Shown here: positions 1 to 11,191 of the stretch, piece by piece
Layout of the letters: each line of letters begins with the position of its first letter
Position numbering within the stretch: position 1 is the first letter of the stretch
Assembly (NCBI GenBank): GCA_942490705.1
Contig: CALNXY010000004.1
Coordinates: forward strand, 124,001 to 188,000
Direction: 5' to 3'
From: JAGRCP01 sp942490705
GTDB taxonomy: Bacteria; Chloroflexota; Anaerolineae; Caldilineales; Caldilineaceae
Length of the DNA stretch: 64,000 nucleotides
Made by a program: the position numbers and the translations under genes
The notes under the pieces: model-generated
Databases searched by the model: none
Told to the model about the DNA's origin: nothing
Seen by the model: the letters and a program-made list of their open reading frames with translations, nothing else

Positions 1-78
1 GGATTGACCGCTGCCTTCAGTGGTCCGCCTACCCAAAGAGACGACCCACGGCGCAATCGGCGGAGCCATGGTACGGAT

Positions 79-870
79 CTACTGCAACCCGTAGCCCTGC
101 CCTTTGATCACGCCGCTGAGGTGGGGTCGATTTGGCTGCGAGACCCGGCGCGCCGAATGCTCTGTCCAACCGTACGCCTCCATCTCGCCCGGCCGGCCGG
201 GGACTGGCACCTGCCGCCCGGCATAGATGTCCGTGGCGATCATGGCCGCATCATACGCTGCCAATAGGCCGTCCAGGTTGCTGTTGTCATAACGTTCCCA
301 GTGCAGAACGGCCTCCAGCGCCAGGCGTGGACGAATCGTCGGTTCGGCGTCGGGCCAGCCCACGGTCATCCCGGCGATAGGGACCACCAACTCCGGCAGC
401 TCCAGCAGATCGATCACCTCCTGGGGCCGGTTGCGGATGGCGCCGATGTAGCAGCTGCCCAGCCCCAGCGACTCAGCCGCCAGCGTTGCATTCTGCATGG
501 CAATGCCCGCGTCGACGGCGGCAACGAGAAAGCTCTCGATGAACTCTGTGTCCTGAGTGTGGCCGCGCAGCGAGCAGGCCCGGTCCAACCGGGCGCGATC
601 GGCGCACCAGGCCAGGAAGTAGGGCGCCTGGGCGATATGGGCCTGTCCGCCGCAGAGTTCGGCGAGCGCCTGTCGCTTCTCGGCATCGGCCACGGCCACG
701 ACGCTGGTCATCTGCAGATTGGACGAGGTCGCCGCGCGCTGGCCCGCGGCAACGATCGCCTCGATCAGCGCCGGAGCAACCGGGTCGGACCGGTAGCTGC
801 GCACGCTTGCGTGGCGATTGATCTGGTCGATGGTCGGCGAGGTCGGTTGAGTGTCGGCAGCGTCGTTCAT
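79..870 (-). CDS. Nitroreductase family (NfsA/FRP-like) FMN oxidoreductase
   Basis: Probable FMN-dependent NAD(P)H oxidoreductase of the nitroreductase family, cytoplasmic. The N-terminal part holds the family signature: an Arg-rich HASVRSY motif, then an AATSSNLQ segment that would contact FMN. Later come an ESLGLGSCYIGAIR segment and a GMTVGWP motif, which are typical of the NfsA/flavin-reductase branch. At about 263 aa it is close to the family's usual length. I chose the ATG at 870 because a GAAAGGA ribosome site lies just upstream. A longer reading begins at 951 but adds 27 residues of no family character. It stands alone on the minus strand next to other redox-stress genes. The true electron acceptor cannot be told from sequence. 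Confidence 0.85.
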   Translation of the reverse strand: MNDAADTQPTSPTIDQINRHASVRSYRSDPVAPALIEAIVAAGQRAATSSNLQMTSVVAVADAEKRQALAELCGGQAHIAQAPYFLAWCADRARLDRACSLRGHTQDTEFIESFLVAAVDAGIAMQNATLAAESLGLGSCYIGAIRNRPQEVIDLLELPELVVPIAGMTVGWPDAEPTIRPRLALEAVLHWERYDNSNLDGLLAAYDAAMIATDIYAGRQVPVPGRPGEMEAYGWTEHSARRVSQPNRPHLSGVIKGQGYGLQ

Positions 871-960
871 GATGGTCCTTTCAGGGATGGAACTTGCGTA
901 AGGCTGTTGAATTCGCCTTCCATTATGACCATCGAGGGCAATCCATGGCAAATCAATCAG

Positions 961-1620
961 CTACGGCTGAAACCGATTGCCTCCGCGGTTGCCGCGTCTG
1001 TTGCTGCCGTTCATGATTTCGTCGTACGTCTGCGAATCCAGGTACTGCGGTTGAACCGTCTCACCCGTTTGCCGCTCCAGATTAGAGACAAAGGCACGCA
1101 GATGATTGCTGGACCCCTGCAACAGATTTGTGTAGAGCTGCCTAATGTCAGCCTCGTCCGTAGCGGCAACGTACACCGTTAGGTCCCGGATATCGATCTC
1201 CTCAATGGCGATGCCAACACGCAATCCGTCGGCAATTGATTGGCTGCCAGTTGCGATTAGTTCATCGTAGAGCGCCTGCAATTCAGGATCTGTGAAGTCG
1301 CCAATTACATCTTCCGATGCTGGGTTATCGATGTTGTAGTGCGTGAGCAGGCTAGCCACTGCTTCCATGTGGGTCTGCTCAGCTCGACTGATATTCTGGA
1401 AAACGCGCAAATTCCATTGCTCGTCCAGCATGAGATAGACGTCCCGTGCCAGCTTCTCCTCTTCAATCATATATTGCAACCCATCACTTTCTTCTTCGGT
1501 GAGGGCGGCCGCCGATGTTTGAGCTTGTACAGGCCTAGCCCAGCCTATACCCCCGATGATCAGTGCTAGAGCGAAGGCGGTGGCAAGCATCGTGTACAGA
1601 AATGTCCGCGTGGTTAACAT
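961..1620 (-). CDS. Exported DUF2202 ferritin-like protein
   Basis: 219-aa protein with an N-terminal signal peptide (hydrophobic run at residues 8-26, then an Ala-rich cleavage region near QAQTSA). The mature part matches DUF2202, a ferritin-like four-helix fold. The acidic and His metal-ligand type motifs are visible: EEEKLARDVY, NISRAEQTHM, EEIDIRDL and NHLRAF. A di-metal site outside the membrane is therefore likely, but its activity is unknown. The C-terminus is Gly/Arg/Asn-rich (NRRGNRGGNR). An AGGGGG ribosome site precedes the ATG. The neighbours (nitroreductase, katG) suggest a redox or metal stress setting, which is inference only. Confidence 0.85.
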   Translation of the reverse strand: MLTTRTFLYTMLATAFALALIIGGIGWARPVQAQTSAAALTEEESDGLQYMIEEEKLARDVYLMLDEQWNLRVFQNISRAEQTHMEAVASLLTHYNIDNPASEDVIGDFTDPELQALYDELIATGSQSIADGLRVGIAIEEIDIRDLTVYVAATDEADIRQLYTNLLQGSSNHLRAFVSNLERQTGETVQPQYLDSQTYDEIMNGSNRRGNRGGNRFQP

Positions 1621-2200
1621 AATGAAATCCCCCTGGAAGGCCGATCAGATCGTGCAGATGCCTGTACTTCGGATTGGCCACTTGAATGAGATACTTCAGC
1701 GGTTTTGAACCGCTCGACAATGCCATCAGGTTAGCAGGCAACTGTGCAGATTTGGTGAAGAAGATGGATAGATTGTGAGGAGTTGGCGGGGCCGTCCCTA
1801 AACGGGACCTATCGGAACCGGCGTCATCGAAGTTCAGCGCATGCTGAAGAGCCTCGCCCGGAAAGCCATGATAGCAGAGGATACGGGAGGGTTATGCAAG
1901 CGTGAAGCCGCACAGGTCTAGTCCGGCGACGGGGCGGTACGTGGGGATGCTCTACTTAGGGGCACAGACAGCTAGAGGTCATAGAATGCATGCTATGGGT
2001 AATCGATTCTCCCGTCGGTGCGCATGGCCCTCGCGCGTTCCAATGGACCTTCCCAAATTTCGGCATTGGCCAGCATAGCCAATCAACCGTGGGAGACAAT
2101 GTACTGCTTGGACCGCGCCAAAAAAAGACGCAAGCATGACACCGGCACTGACCAGCACCAAGCTGGTCAGTGCCGGTGTTGCTATTTGGCTGGGCCGGAC
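1621..2200. other. Intergenic region, no gene recognised
   Basis: About 580 bases between the start of the DUF2202 gene and the stop of katG. I see no convincing gene. The only clear structure is the katG terminator hairpin at its right end. Confidence 0.6.
2119..2179 (-). terminator. katG terminator hairpin
   Basis: Perfect 18-bp inverted repeat: arms at 2139-2156 and 2162-2179, 5-base loop. It lies 21 bases downstream of the katG stop on the minus strand. An A-rich run at 2120-2126 reads as a T-tract after the stem, about 12 bases away. This spacing is longer than in a textbook intrinsic terminator, but the position fits. Confidence 0.75.
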
Positions 2201-4375
<2,175 letters not shown>

Positions 4376-4487
4376 GTTTTTGTTCCTTTGAAGAGTTGGT
4401 GTGTATGCCTTCGATTATCGCGTAAGCAACTGCATTGTATGACGATCACCTGAACGATGAACGCCAGGACAGGGACGTACGTCGGCC

Positions 4488-4910
4488 TCAGGTGAGGAGC
4501 GCGCATTCCGCACAGACAACATCATATTCGACGCGCATCGCGAGAACGACCAAGCCGCCGGGCAATGCTGCCGGCGGCCTCTGCACGCCCTCCGGATTCG
4601 GCGCGACGTCAAAGATAGCGCTGCATATGCGACAGATCGCATGGTCGTGCGGTCTTGTGGCGCCCTCAATGCGCAATCGCCCGTCGACCTCGGAGAGCTT
4701 CCGCACCAGCCCGGCCCGGACAAATGCGTTGAGCGTGCCGTATATGGTCGACAGCGAGAGGGTGGGGTGGCTCTCGGCCAGTTCCTGGTAGATCTCTTCC
4801 GCGCTGGGGTGGTTGTGGTTCCGCTCGATGGCAGCAAGGATCGCCACACGGGGACCGGTGGCCTTCAAACCGGCTTCCCGGAGGCGATCAGCTTGTTTCG
4901 CAGCAGACAT
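4488..4910 (-). CDS. perR: Fur-family peroxide regulator, PerR-like
   Basis: 140-aa metalloregulator of the Fur superfamily. The winged-helix DNA-binding part includes HPSAEEIYQEL and TLSLSTIYGTLNAF (residues about 34-63). The metal part has PHDHAICRIC (His88, His90, Cys93, Cys96) and a second Cys pair at 133 and 136 (CAEC), which together fit the structural zinc site. It sits directly upstream of katG on the same strand, the usual arrangement for PerR, so I call it PerR rather than Fur or Zur. Sequence alone cannot prove peroxide sensing. It may be co-transcribed with katG from the promoter just upstream. Confidence 0.88.
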   Translation of the reverse strand: MSAAKQADRLREAGLKATGPRVAILAAIERNHNHPSAEEIYQELAESHPTLSLSTIYGTLNAFVRAGLVRKLSEVDGRLRIEGATRPHDHAICRICSAIFDVAPNPEGVQRPPAALPGGLVVLAMRVEYDVVCAECALLT

Positions 4911-4931
4911 TCCACGGTACCATAAATTGAA

Positions 4932-4959
4932 ATTATTGTGATTTGAAAATGAATATCAA
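4932..4959 (-). promoter_or_regulatory. Predicted perR(-katG) sigma-70 promoter in AT-rich patch
   Basis: Read on the minus strand, TTGATA (4954-4959), a 16-base spacer and AATAAT (4932-4937) give a -35/-10 pair with five of six matches each. The stretch is strikingly AT-rich for this window. An imperfect AAAT...ATTT dyad at 4930-4944 overlaps the -10, as expected for an autoregulatory PerR site. The operator is only weakly symmetric. Confidence 0.45.
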
Positions 4960-5073
4960 AGTGGAGTCTATCATAATTCCAGTCGGATGCGGGTGCAAAT
5001 ATCGACCTGCCAAGAAACAGCGGGGATCATAGGGCCATCGGATCTACGGTGTCCGATGACCCCAAAACGTCAG

Positions 5074-5832
5074 TCAACCGCGCAATGCTTGTAGCTCCTG
5101 TTCAGAAACGGCGCGCACCCAGTCGACAAAGAGTTCGAATTCACCGGGCTGATTGTCACTGAGCATGAAGCCAAAGGAGCCAATGCTCGCTTTGTCAATC
5201 GGCCCCACGTCTGCCACGTAGCCAAAGTAGGTGGGCACCATCTCCGCAAAGGGGATGTAGACGATTTGCCATTCGTTGGGTGTGGTACCAAAAAGGGCGT
5301 TGTAGGAGATATCGCGGCCCGTTGCTGCCGTTTGGATGCGCAGGCGATAGGTCTGTCCATCGCCATAGACGCGCAGCAAAATCCCATCCGTCTCCCTCAG
5401 GTCTACGGGCTGCCATTCCGAGCGAACAGAGGCGAAGCCGCCGTTGTTGTCGAGCGACATGGTGCCTGAAAAGGCGAGCAGGTCCGGCTCCATGATGGCG
5501 GGGCTGCTGCTGGAGATTCCGCCCATCACGCTGTCGTCGAGACTAAACCAGCGCGGTTCCCCGGCGACGAAATTGAAGAGCTGGACGCCCGGCAATCCTG
5601 GAGTGGGTGGGGAAGACGCTTCAGTTGAATCAGCGGTTGTGGCCTGCTCAACGGCTGCCTCGGTCGCGGACTCGACAGGATCGGGTTGCGCTTGTGTTGT
5701 GGAGGCTGTTTCATCCGCCGGCACCGCTTCAATTGCTGCTGGATCTTCGATTAGAATGGCAGAATAGGGCGTTTCGCCTGCACATCCGGTCATGAGCAAT
5801 CCCATGATCGCAACCAACCAAACCTTTATCAT
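5074..5832 (-). CDS. CIA30-domain lipoprotein
   Basis: 252-aa predicted lipoprotein. The signal peptide ends in a lipobox (LLMTGC) near residue 17. It is followed by a low-complexity Ala/Thr/Glu linker of about 70 residues and a C-terminal domain of the CIA30 type (complex I intermediate-associated protein 30, a galactose-binding-like jelly roll). Diagnostic stretches are WFSLDDSVMGGISSS, FSGTMSLDNNGGFASVR, GDGQTYRLRI and GFMLSDNQPGEFELFVDWV. Bacterial members are of unknown function and may bind a ligand or assist another protein. I chose ATG 5832 for its GAGGAA site; an upstream in-frame start at 5868 is possible. It lies directly downstream of an exported HtrA protease, probably in one operon. 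Confidence 0.85.
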   Translation of the reverse strand: MIKVWLVAIMGLLMTGCAGETPYSAILIEDPAAIEAVPADETASTTQAQPDPVESATEAAVEQATTADSTEASSPPTPGLPGVQLFNFVAGEPRWFSLDDSVMGGISSSSPAIMEPDLLAFSGTMSLDNNGGFASVRSEWQPVDLRETDGILLRVYGDGQTYRLRIQTAATGRDISYNALFGTTPNEWQIVYIPFAEMVPTYFGYVADVGPIDKASIGSFGFMLSDNQPGEFELFVDWVRAVSEQELQALRG

Positions 5833-5871
5833 CGCTTTTTCCTCATTTTTCAGCATTTCTCTGTGCAATGG

Positions 5872-7089
5872 TCAATTACGCGGCCGCTGAGTCAGCGTTA
5901 CCTTTACCTGTTGCTCTTCACCATTTTTGATAATGGTCATGTCAACGGTTTCACCGACCGTCGTTTTTGTCTGCAAGTAGACTGAAAAGTCTCGCAGCGT
6001 GTTGACGGGCTCGCCGTTGATAGCGACGATCACGTCGCCGCCCAAGGGGAGGCGCCGCTCGTTCACGGTGGTGATCGTGCTGCCGCTGAAGCCGGCTGCC
6101 TCCGCAGGCGCATCGTCTACCGTCCTGAGGATCAGCAGGCCACGTTCGACCGGCAGATTCATTTCGGCTTCGCGCAATGCGTCCGCCAGGAACGGATTGA
6201 GTTCGAACAGCTGCGCGCCGATCCACGGATGGGCATAATAGCCCTGATCGATCAGGTCGGGCACGATTCTCTGCACCGTGCTCGCCGGCACCGCAAAACC
6301 GATGCCGGAGCTACTGCCGCTGGCGCTGATAATCTGCGAATTCACGCCCATGACATTGCCGGCTAAATCCAAAAGGGGACCGCCGGAGTTGCCTGGGTTG
6401 ATTGCTGCGTCAGTCTGGATTGCCTCGCCAATGTAGCGGTTATCTTGTGGACTATTGATTACGCGACTTAATGCGCTCACGATGCCGATCGTCAGCGATT
6501 GTTCAAGACCAAATGGGTTGCCAATCGCTACGACAAACTGCCCAACACGGAGCGCGGACGAATCGCCCAGCGCCAGTGGCGGAGGCAGACTTTCATCAAC
6601 TTCGACACGCAGAACCGCCAAATCATTCAGCGGATCTTGTCCCACGATTTCGGCCTTAACAGCTCGATCATCGGCAAAGGTGACCAGGATTTCGTCCGCA
6701 TCCTCAATCACGTGGTAATTCGTAATGATGTGACCGTTGGCATCGTAGACGAACCCAGTGCCTGATCCACCTTGCGGCATGATCTGACCCATGAAGCGCA
6801 CATAGCTTCGGCTCGAGATTTGCACGACCGAGGGACTTGCAGACGCGTAGAGGGCAATAAGACGCCCCTCAAGACTGGTGTCAGCTATCGCATAGGACGC
6901 TTCTGCATTCTGAGGCGTAATGGATCCGCCAGTTGGCATTTCGCCGCTCGTCACCGTTTGCGCCTGCGCAGGCGTAGTTGCGTAGCCGCCCAGTAGCACA
7001 ATCATCAGCAGTGCGGTCGCCACCATGCGCCAGATGAATCTCCGCTCGGATCGCTGGTTCATGTTGTCGTTTAACCCTCTTTCCGGCAC
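5872..7089 (-). CDS. Exported S1C serine protease, HtrA/DegP-like
   Basis: Secreted or membrane-anchored quality-control protease with a trypsin-like domain followed by one PDZ domain. Residues 17-44 are a signal sequence or anchor. The catalytic triad is visible: His126 (NYHVIEDADE), Asp156 (DPLNDLAVL) and Ser235 (NPGNSGGPLL). The PDZ domain occupies about residues 290-400 and includes GGDVIVAINGEPVNTLRDF. The reading from a GTG at 7089 has an AGAGGA site very close by. An ATG at 7062 is an equally reasonable start. At about 400 aa with a single PDZ it is nearer DegS or Gram-positive HtrA than two-PDZ DegP. The next gene, 39 bases on, encodes a CIA30 lipoprotein. Confidence 0.93.
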   Translation of the reverse strand: MPERGLNDNMNQRSERRFIWRMVATALLMIVLLGGYATTPAQAQTVTSGEMPTGGSITPQNAEASYAIADTSLEGRLIALYASASPSVVQISSRSYVRFMGQIMPQGGSGTGFVYDANGHIITNYHVIEDADEILVTFADDRAVKAEIVGQDPLNDLAVLRVEVDESLPPPLALGDSSALRVGQFVVAIGNPFGLEQSLTIGIVSALSRVINSPQDNRYIGEAIQTDAAINPGNSGGPLLDLAGNVMGVNSQIISASGSSSGIGFAVPASTVQRIVPDLIDQGYYAHPWIGAQLFELNPFLADALREAEMNLPVERGLLILRTVDDAPAEAAGFSGSTITTVNERRLPLGGDVIVAINGEPVNTLRDFSVYLQTKTTVGETVDMTIIKNGEEQQVKVTLTQRPRN

Positions 7090-7473
7090 TCGTCCTCTGC
7101 GACCAAATTGCTGGTCGGTTACGATTGCGCTGCAACAATACGAAACAGCTCAATCACAAGTGCCACATAAGGCAAGAAATGACGTCGATCTTTCTTGGCA
7201 GGATTAAATAGTAACCGAGTGAGCCCGTCTCATCAGTATTCTCGATTTCATTGTTGTGCATAGGTTGTGCGTACTTTATACAAAAGCTGGTTATGGCCGG
7301 TCGCCACCGCGGGCCAGGCGTCCACAAGACCCGTTCGCACGGGGCGTGCTCACTAAGCCGGTAGTGTGGTTGCCTTGACTTCAATGCGATAACGGCGGAA
7401 GAGATTCCGACAATATGGCTGAAGCTGCCACGAAATGCACTCCGTCACTGAGAAATTGCTCAAGGTTGTTTTC

Positions 7474-7519
7474 TCTGGATGTCGCGTTACCCGCAGCGAA
7501 GGGTGACGCGACATCCAGA
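7474..7519. repeat. Orphan 19-bp hairpin
   Basis: Arms at 7474-7492 and 7501-7519 pair over 19 positions (one T-G wobble) around an 8-base loop. It lies between two divergent genes and has no T-tract on either strand, so it terminates no obvious transcript. It may be a palindromic repeat element or a leader structure for kup. Confidence 0.6.
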
Positions 7520-7637
7520 CCTTTGAGAAGCCCCGGCACTCAATTAGGGAGATCCGGTGCGACGATGCGATTCCATCAACCTGTTGATGAAAGCAGTGCG
7601 CAGGAGTATACTTTGATATTGGGCAGAAATTGAGCGC

Positions 7638-7672
7638 CGACCCGCAGCAGGACTCTTGCCGGCTGCGGGTCG
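7638..7672 (+). repeat. 11-bp perfect hairpin upstream of kup
   Basis: Arms CGACCCGCAGC (7638-7648) and GCTGCGGGTCG (7662-7672) with a 13-base loop. It sits about 160 bases before the kup reading frame and could form in its leader. No T-tract follows. Confidence 0.45.
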
Positions 7673-7830
7673 TATTCGAGCGAGTCCAAGTTGTAGAGCG
7701 GGTGGTCATACGCCTCTCCGCTTGAAGGAAGTCACCGGCACGACCTCGCCTGGTCGAGGATGACGCAATCTGGCCGGGACTTGCGGTCGCGAGCAACCGC
7801 TATGATCGTGCGGCAGCGCCGGTTCGGTGA

Positions 7831-9807
7831 GTGCCGTCCAAGTTGAGTTCAGGCAGCGATGATAGGATATTTATATTGAACAGCGAGCGGTATGGCGAGC
7901 GGAAAGCGGCTGATCTCGATGGCAACGGGCATGAAAGGCCCCACGGGAAGTACCTGCTCTATCTGGCGCTGGGGGCGCTCGGCGTGGTCTACGGCGACAT
8001 CGGCACAAGTCCGCTCTACGCGTTTCGAGAATCATTTCGGGAGGAGAGTGGACTTGTCGTCACGCCGGCAAACGTCCTGGGCGTGCTCTCGCTGATTTTT
8101 TGGTCCCTGATTATCGTCATCTCCATCAAGTACCTGGTCTTCGTGCTCCGTGCGGACAACCGGGGCGAGGGCGGTATTTTGGCGCTTACTGCGCTGATTT
8201 TACCCCAGGAAGGCGTGCCCATGAAGAGGTGGCGCCATCTGCTGATTCTCTTGGGCATTTTCGGTACGGCCCTCCTCTACGGCGATGGGATGATTACGCC
8301 GGCCATCTCGGTGCTTGCCGCCGTCGAGGGGCTGGGCGTGGCGACCCCGCTTTTTGATCCCTACGTGATTCCTCTAACCATTGTGATCCTGACTGCGCTT
8401 TTCTTCTTCCAGCGCCGGGGCACCGAACGCGTGGGGAAGATCTTTGGGCCGGTGACCCTGCTTTGGTTTCTGACGCTGGCGATCCTGGGCCTGAGTTGGA
8501 TCGTACGCGAGCCTGCGGTGCTGGCGGCCGTCAACCCTCGCTACGGCGTAGATTTCTTCCTGCGCAACGGCTTTCGAGGCTACCTGGTTCTGGGCTCGGT
8601 CTTCCTGGTTGTGACAGGCGGCGAGGCGCTCTACGCAGACATGGGTCACTTCGGCCGGGCGCCCATCCGACTGGCCTGGTTTACGCTGGTTCTCCCGTCC
8701 CTGCTACTCAACTATTTTGGCCAGGGTGCACTGTTGATGGTGGAGCCGGAAGCTGTCGTGAATCCCTTCTACCATATGGCGCCCGGTTGGGCCCTCTACC
8801 CGCTGGTGGGTTTGGCAACAGCCGCCACCGTGATTGCCTCCCAAGCATTGATTACCGGCGCATTCTCTTTGGCGATGCAATCCGTTCAGCTGGGGTACCT
8901 GCCACGGATGCAGATCGAGCACACGTCGATTCGCCAGCGGGGCCAGATCTATATCCCGGCCATCAACTGGATGCTCATGGTTGCCTGCATCGCACTGGTG
9001 CTGACTTTCCGCTCCTCCAGCAATCTGGCCGCGGCTTATGGGGTTGCGGTGACTACGACCATGATGATCACAACGATTTTGCTCTTTGTGGTGGCAAGGG
9101 AACTGTGGCACTGGCCACTGGTCGCGGCACTGCCGATGACGCTACTCTTCCTGATCGTTGATCTGGCCTTCTGGGGGGCAAATCTCCTAAAAATCCCGGA
9201 CGGTGGTTGGTTCCCGCTGGCGGTCGGCGCCATAGTCTTCACGTTGATGATCACCTGGAAGCAAGGGCGAGAGATCTTGGCCCAGCGATTGGTGGCAACG
9301 ACCAAGCCGTTCCAAGCGCTTGCAACCCAACTTCAGCAGGACAAACCTGTGCGAGTCTCGGGTACCGCCGTCTACATGCACAGCAACCCTTCGGGCGTTC
9401 CGCCGGCTTTGCTCCACAACCTGGCCCACAATAAAGTCGTTCACGAGACCGTCATCTTCCTCTCTGTCCAGACCGAGGAGATCCCGCGCGTGCCGCTGGC
9501 ACAGCGGATCGAGGTCCAATCGCTTCAGAATGGATTCTACAGCGTCCTCCTCCACTATGGCTTCCGTCAGAGCCCCAACGTTCCGCGCGATCTGACGTTG
9601 GCTCGCGAGCAGGGGCTCACGCTGGATTTCTCGTCCGTGAGCTATTTCCTGGGCCGGGAGCGATTGTTGGCTACCGCAGCGCCCGGGATGGCCATCTGGC
9701 GCGAGAAGCTCTTTGCCCTTATGAGCCGCAATGCTCGCAACGCCACGGATTTCTTCGGTTTGCCCCCGGAACGGGTCGTCGAATTGGGCGCTCAGATCGA
9801 GCTGTAG
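7831..9807 (+). CDS. kup: Kup-family potassium uptake protein
   Basis: Potassium:proton symporter of the KUP/HAK/KT family in the inner membrane, about 640-658 aa. The family signature GVVYGDIGTSPLYAFRE lies near residue 52. About twelve membrane segments follow, with GDGMITPAISVLAAVEG and GGEALYADMGHFGR as further family motifs. A soluble C-terminal domain of roughly 180 residues has the usual AVYMHSNPSGVPPALLHNLAHNKV stretch split across its start. The frame is open from a GTG at 7831. An in-frame TTG at 7876 has a better AGGA ribosome site 8 bases upstream and may be the true start. The gene stands alone, so nothing nearby tells how it is controlled. Confidence 0.95.
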   Translation: MPSKLSSGSDDRIFILNSERYGERKAADLDGNGHERPHGKYLLYLALGALGVVYGDIGTSPLYAFRESFREESGLVVTPANVLGVLSLIFWSLIIVISIKYLVFVLRADNRGEGGILALTALILPQEGVPMKRWRHLLILLGIFGTALLYGDGMITPAISVLAAVEGLGVATPLFDPYVIPLTIVILTALFFFQRRGTERVGKIFGPVTLLWFLTLAILGLSWIVREPAVLAAVNPRYGVDFFLRNGFRGYLVLGSVFLVVTGGEALYADMGHFGRAPIRLAWFTLVLPSLLLNYFGQGALLMVEPEAVVNPFYHMAPGWALYPLVGLATAATVIASQALITGAFSLAMQSVQLGYLPRMQIEHTSIRQRGQIYIPAINWMLMVACIALVLTFRSSSNLAAAYGVAVTTTMMITTILLFVVARELWHWPLVAALPMTLLFLIVDLAFWGANLLKIPDGGWFPLAVGAIVFTLMITWKQGREILAQRLVATTKPFQALATQLQQDKPVRVSGTAVYMHSNPSGVPPALLHNLAHNKVVHETVIFLSVQTEEIPRVPLAQRIEVQSLQNGFYSVLLHYGFRQSPNVPRDLTLAREQGLTLDFSSVSYFLGRERLLATAAPGMAIWREKLFALMSRNARNATDFFGLPPERVVELGAQIEL

Positions 9808-9867
9808 AAGGATGGAGAGCGTGGGTTCTATTGCGGTTTGTGGGCTGCAGAACGATATGTGATCGTC

Positions 9868-10665
9868 CTAGGTTGATGATTGGCTTGACCTCGCGAAGAA
9901 CTCATCCTGGAGCTGCTTGGTAACGGTGTCGGCTTTGATGGCGCGCACGGCCCGGGCGACGAACTCGGCCTGGGCATCGAGAAGCTGCTCGCCGGTAGCG
10001 GCGTCGGCAAAGCGTGCGTCGCCAGCGTAATGGGTTGGATAGTCAGCGTACCACCAGATGCCGGTCTGCACGCCAGCCTCGCGCAGCGCCTGGAGGCGAT
10101 TGCGTGCCACCCCTTCCTCGCCATCCGGTATGCGGTCCATATGGACCAAATCCGGGCGCAGCGCCAGCATCATGCTGGTTTCGCCCGGGCCGGCATGGCC
10201 GTCAAGTTCGTCGGACCAGGGCGTTTTGATCGGGTCGGCCATGCTGATCGGGTTGACAATGTAGACCACATAATCGCGTGGCTTGTAGAGCTGCAGCATG
10301 TTGTAAAGTGCCAACAGCCCGAAGTTACCGCCGTGGGCATTGACCAACACGATCTTCTTCAGCCCGTTGCGTGCGATCTCGCGGCAGACGTTGTCCAGCA
10401 GGTTGATGATCAGGTCGCTGTCGATGCTGATCGTGCCGGGCAAATGACGAGCCTCGGGGATCTGGGTGAAGTAGAAGTCCGGAAAGAGAAGGGCCGGCTC
10501 AATCTCGGCTGCCCGTTCTACGATACTTCGCCCTTCATAAACGTCGGTACCCAACGGCAGGTGATGGCCGTGACGTTCGATTACCGAAAGAGCCACCAGG
10601 CAGACTCCCCCGCATTCGGCTACCGCCTCCGGGAAACGATCGCCGGTCAATTCTTCCCAATGCAT
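9868..10665 (-). CDS. Creatininase-family amidohydrolase
   Basis: 265-aa metal-dependent hydrolase of the creatininase/MftE family. Metal-ligand motifs are in place: IERHGHHLPLGTD (residues 29-41, Glu, His and Asp ligands), VNAHGGNFG and GHAGPGETSMM (Glu). These enzymes hydrolyse small cyclic or linear amides: creatinine, formamides in flavin and F420 pathways, or a peptide in mycofactocin maturation. Nothing nearby points to one of these substrates, so I give only the family. The ATG has a GAAAGGAGCG site 5-10 bases upstream. It converges with kup. Confidence 0.88.
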   Translation of the reverse strand: MHWEELTGDRFPEAVAECGGVCLVALSVIERHGHHLPLGTDVYEGRSIVERAAEIEPALLFPDFYFTQIPEARHLPGTISIDSDLIINLLDNVCREIARNGLKKIVLVNAHGGNFGLLALYNMLQLYKPRDYVVYIVNPISMADPIKTPWSDELDGHAGPGETSMMLALRPDLVHMDRIPDGEEGVARNRLQALREAGVQTGIWWYADYPTHYAGDARFADAATGEQLLDAQAEFVARAVRAIKADTVTKQLQDEFFARSSQSST

Positions 10666-11191
10666 GACTGTCGCGCTCCTTTCGTCTTTGAATATTTGTG
10701 AGTTGGATGGAGAAAAAGCTCACGCAAGTATACCCCGTGGCCACGAAAACACGAACGCTATCGGGACCGATACCATTTATGTGGCATTGGCGCAACCCAA
10801 TCTGGTGACAATCTGGTTGTGTTGGTTTGCAATCAAACTGCGTACCGATTCTTTCGTTGAGCGCCGCGGTCGAGTTGGCACGATCCCGCAACTACTTGCG
10901 TAGCGAGCAGAACAACTTTGACACGTGACAAATCACAAACCGGCGAAAGGTAAGTGCTGGCAGCTGCTCGATATTCACGCAGACAACCACGATTCTGCTA
11001 CAATTCTGTCTGAACCTGGCAATAATCGGATGCGCAAGCCCGAGGTCAGCAAATTATGCATACTGCTGCCTGGACTCTCATGCTTTCGTGGCCAGCAGGG
11101 GACGCCGATGCAATGCTCTGCCCGGGACGATTAGCCAGCTGCCATTCATCATCTTGCTCAATTTTATTTGACATAATAATGGAGATTCTGT
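10666..11191. other. Intergenic region, no gene recognised
   Basis: About 525 bases between two divergent genes. There is a 69-codon open frame at 10925-11134, but it has no family character or convincing ribosome site and I do not call it. It should contain the promoters of the creatininase and peptidase genes. Confidence 0.5.

Larger units (their letters stand above)
7090..7830. other. Divergent intergenic region with two hairpins
   Basis: About 740 bases between the divergent htrA-like and kup genes. I see no convincing gene. It contains a perfect-looking hairpin with arms at 7474-7492 and 7501-7519, and a second with arms at 7638-7648 and 7662-7672. I looked for a c-di-AMP (ydaO-type) riboswitch in front of kup and could not match its conserved core. 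Confidence 0.55.

Noticed and set aside
7090..7830. c-di-AMP (ydaO) riboswitch upstream of kup
   Set aside because: This would fit potassium control, but I could not find the conserved core of that riboswitch class.
10925..11134. 69-codon open frame between the creatininase and peptidase genes
   Set aside because: No ribosome site, no family character, and short enough to occur by chance.
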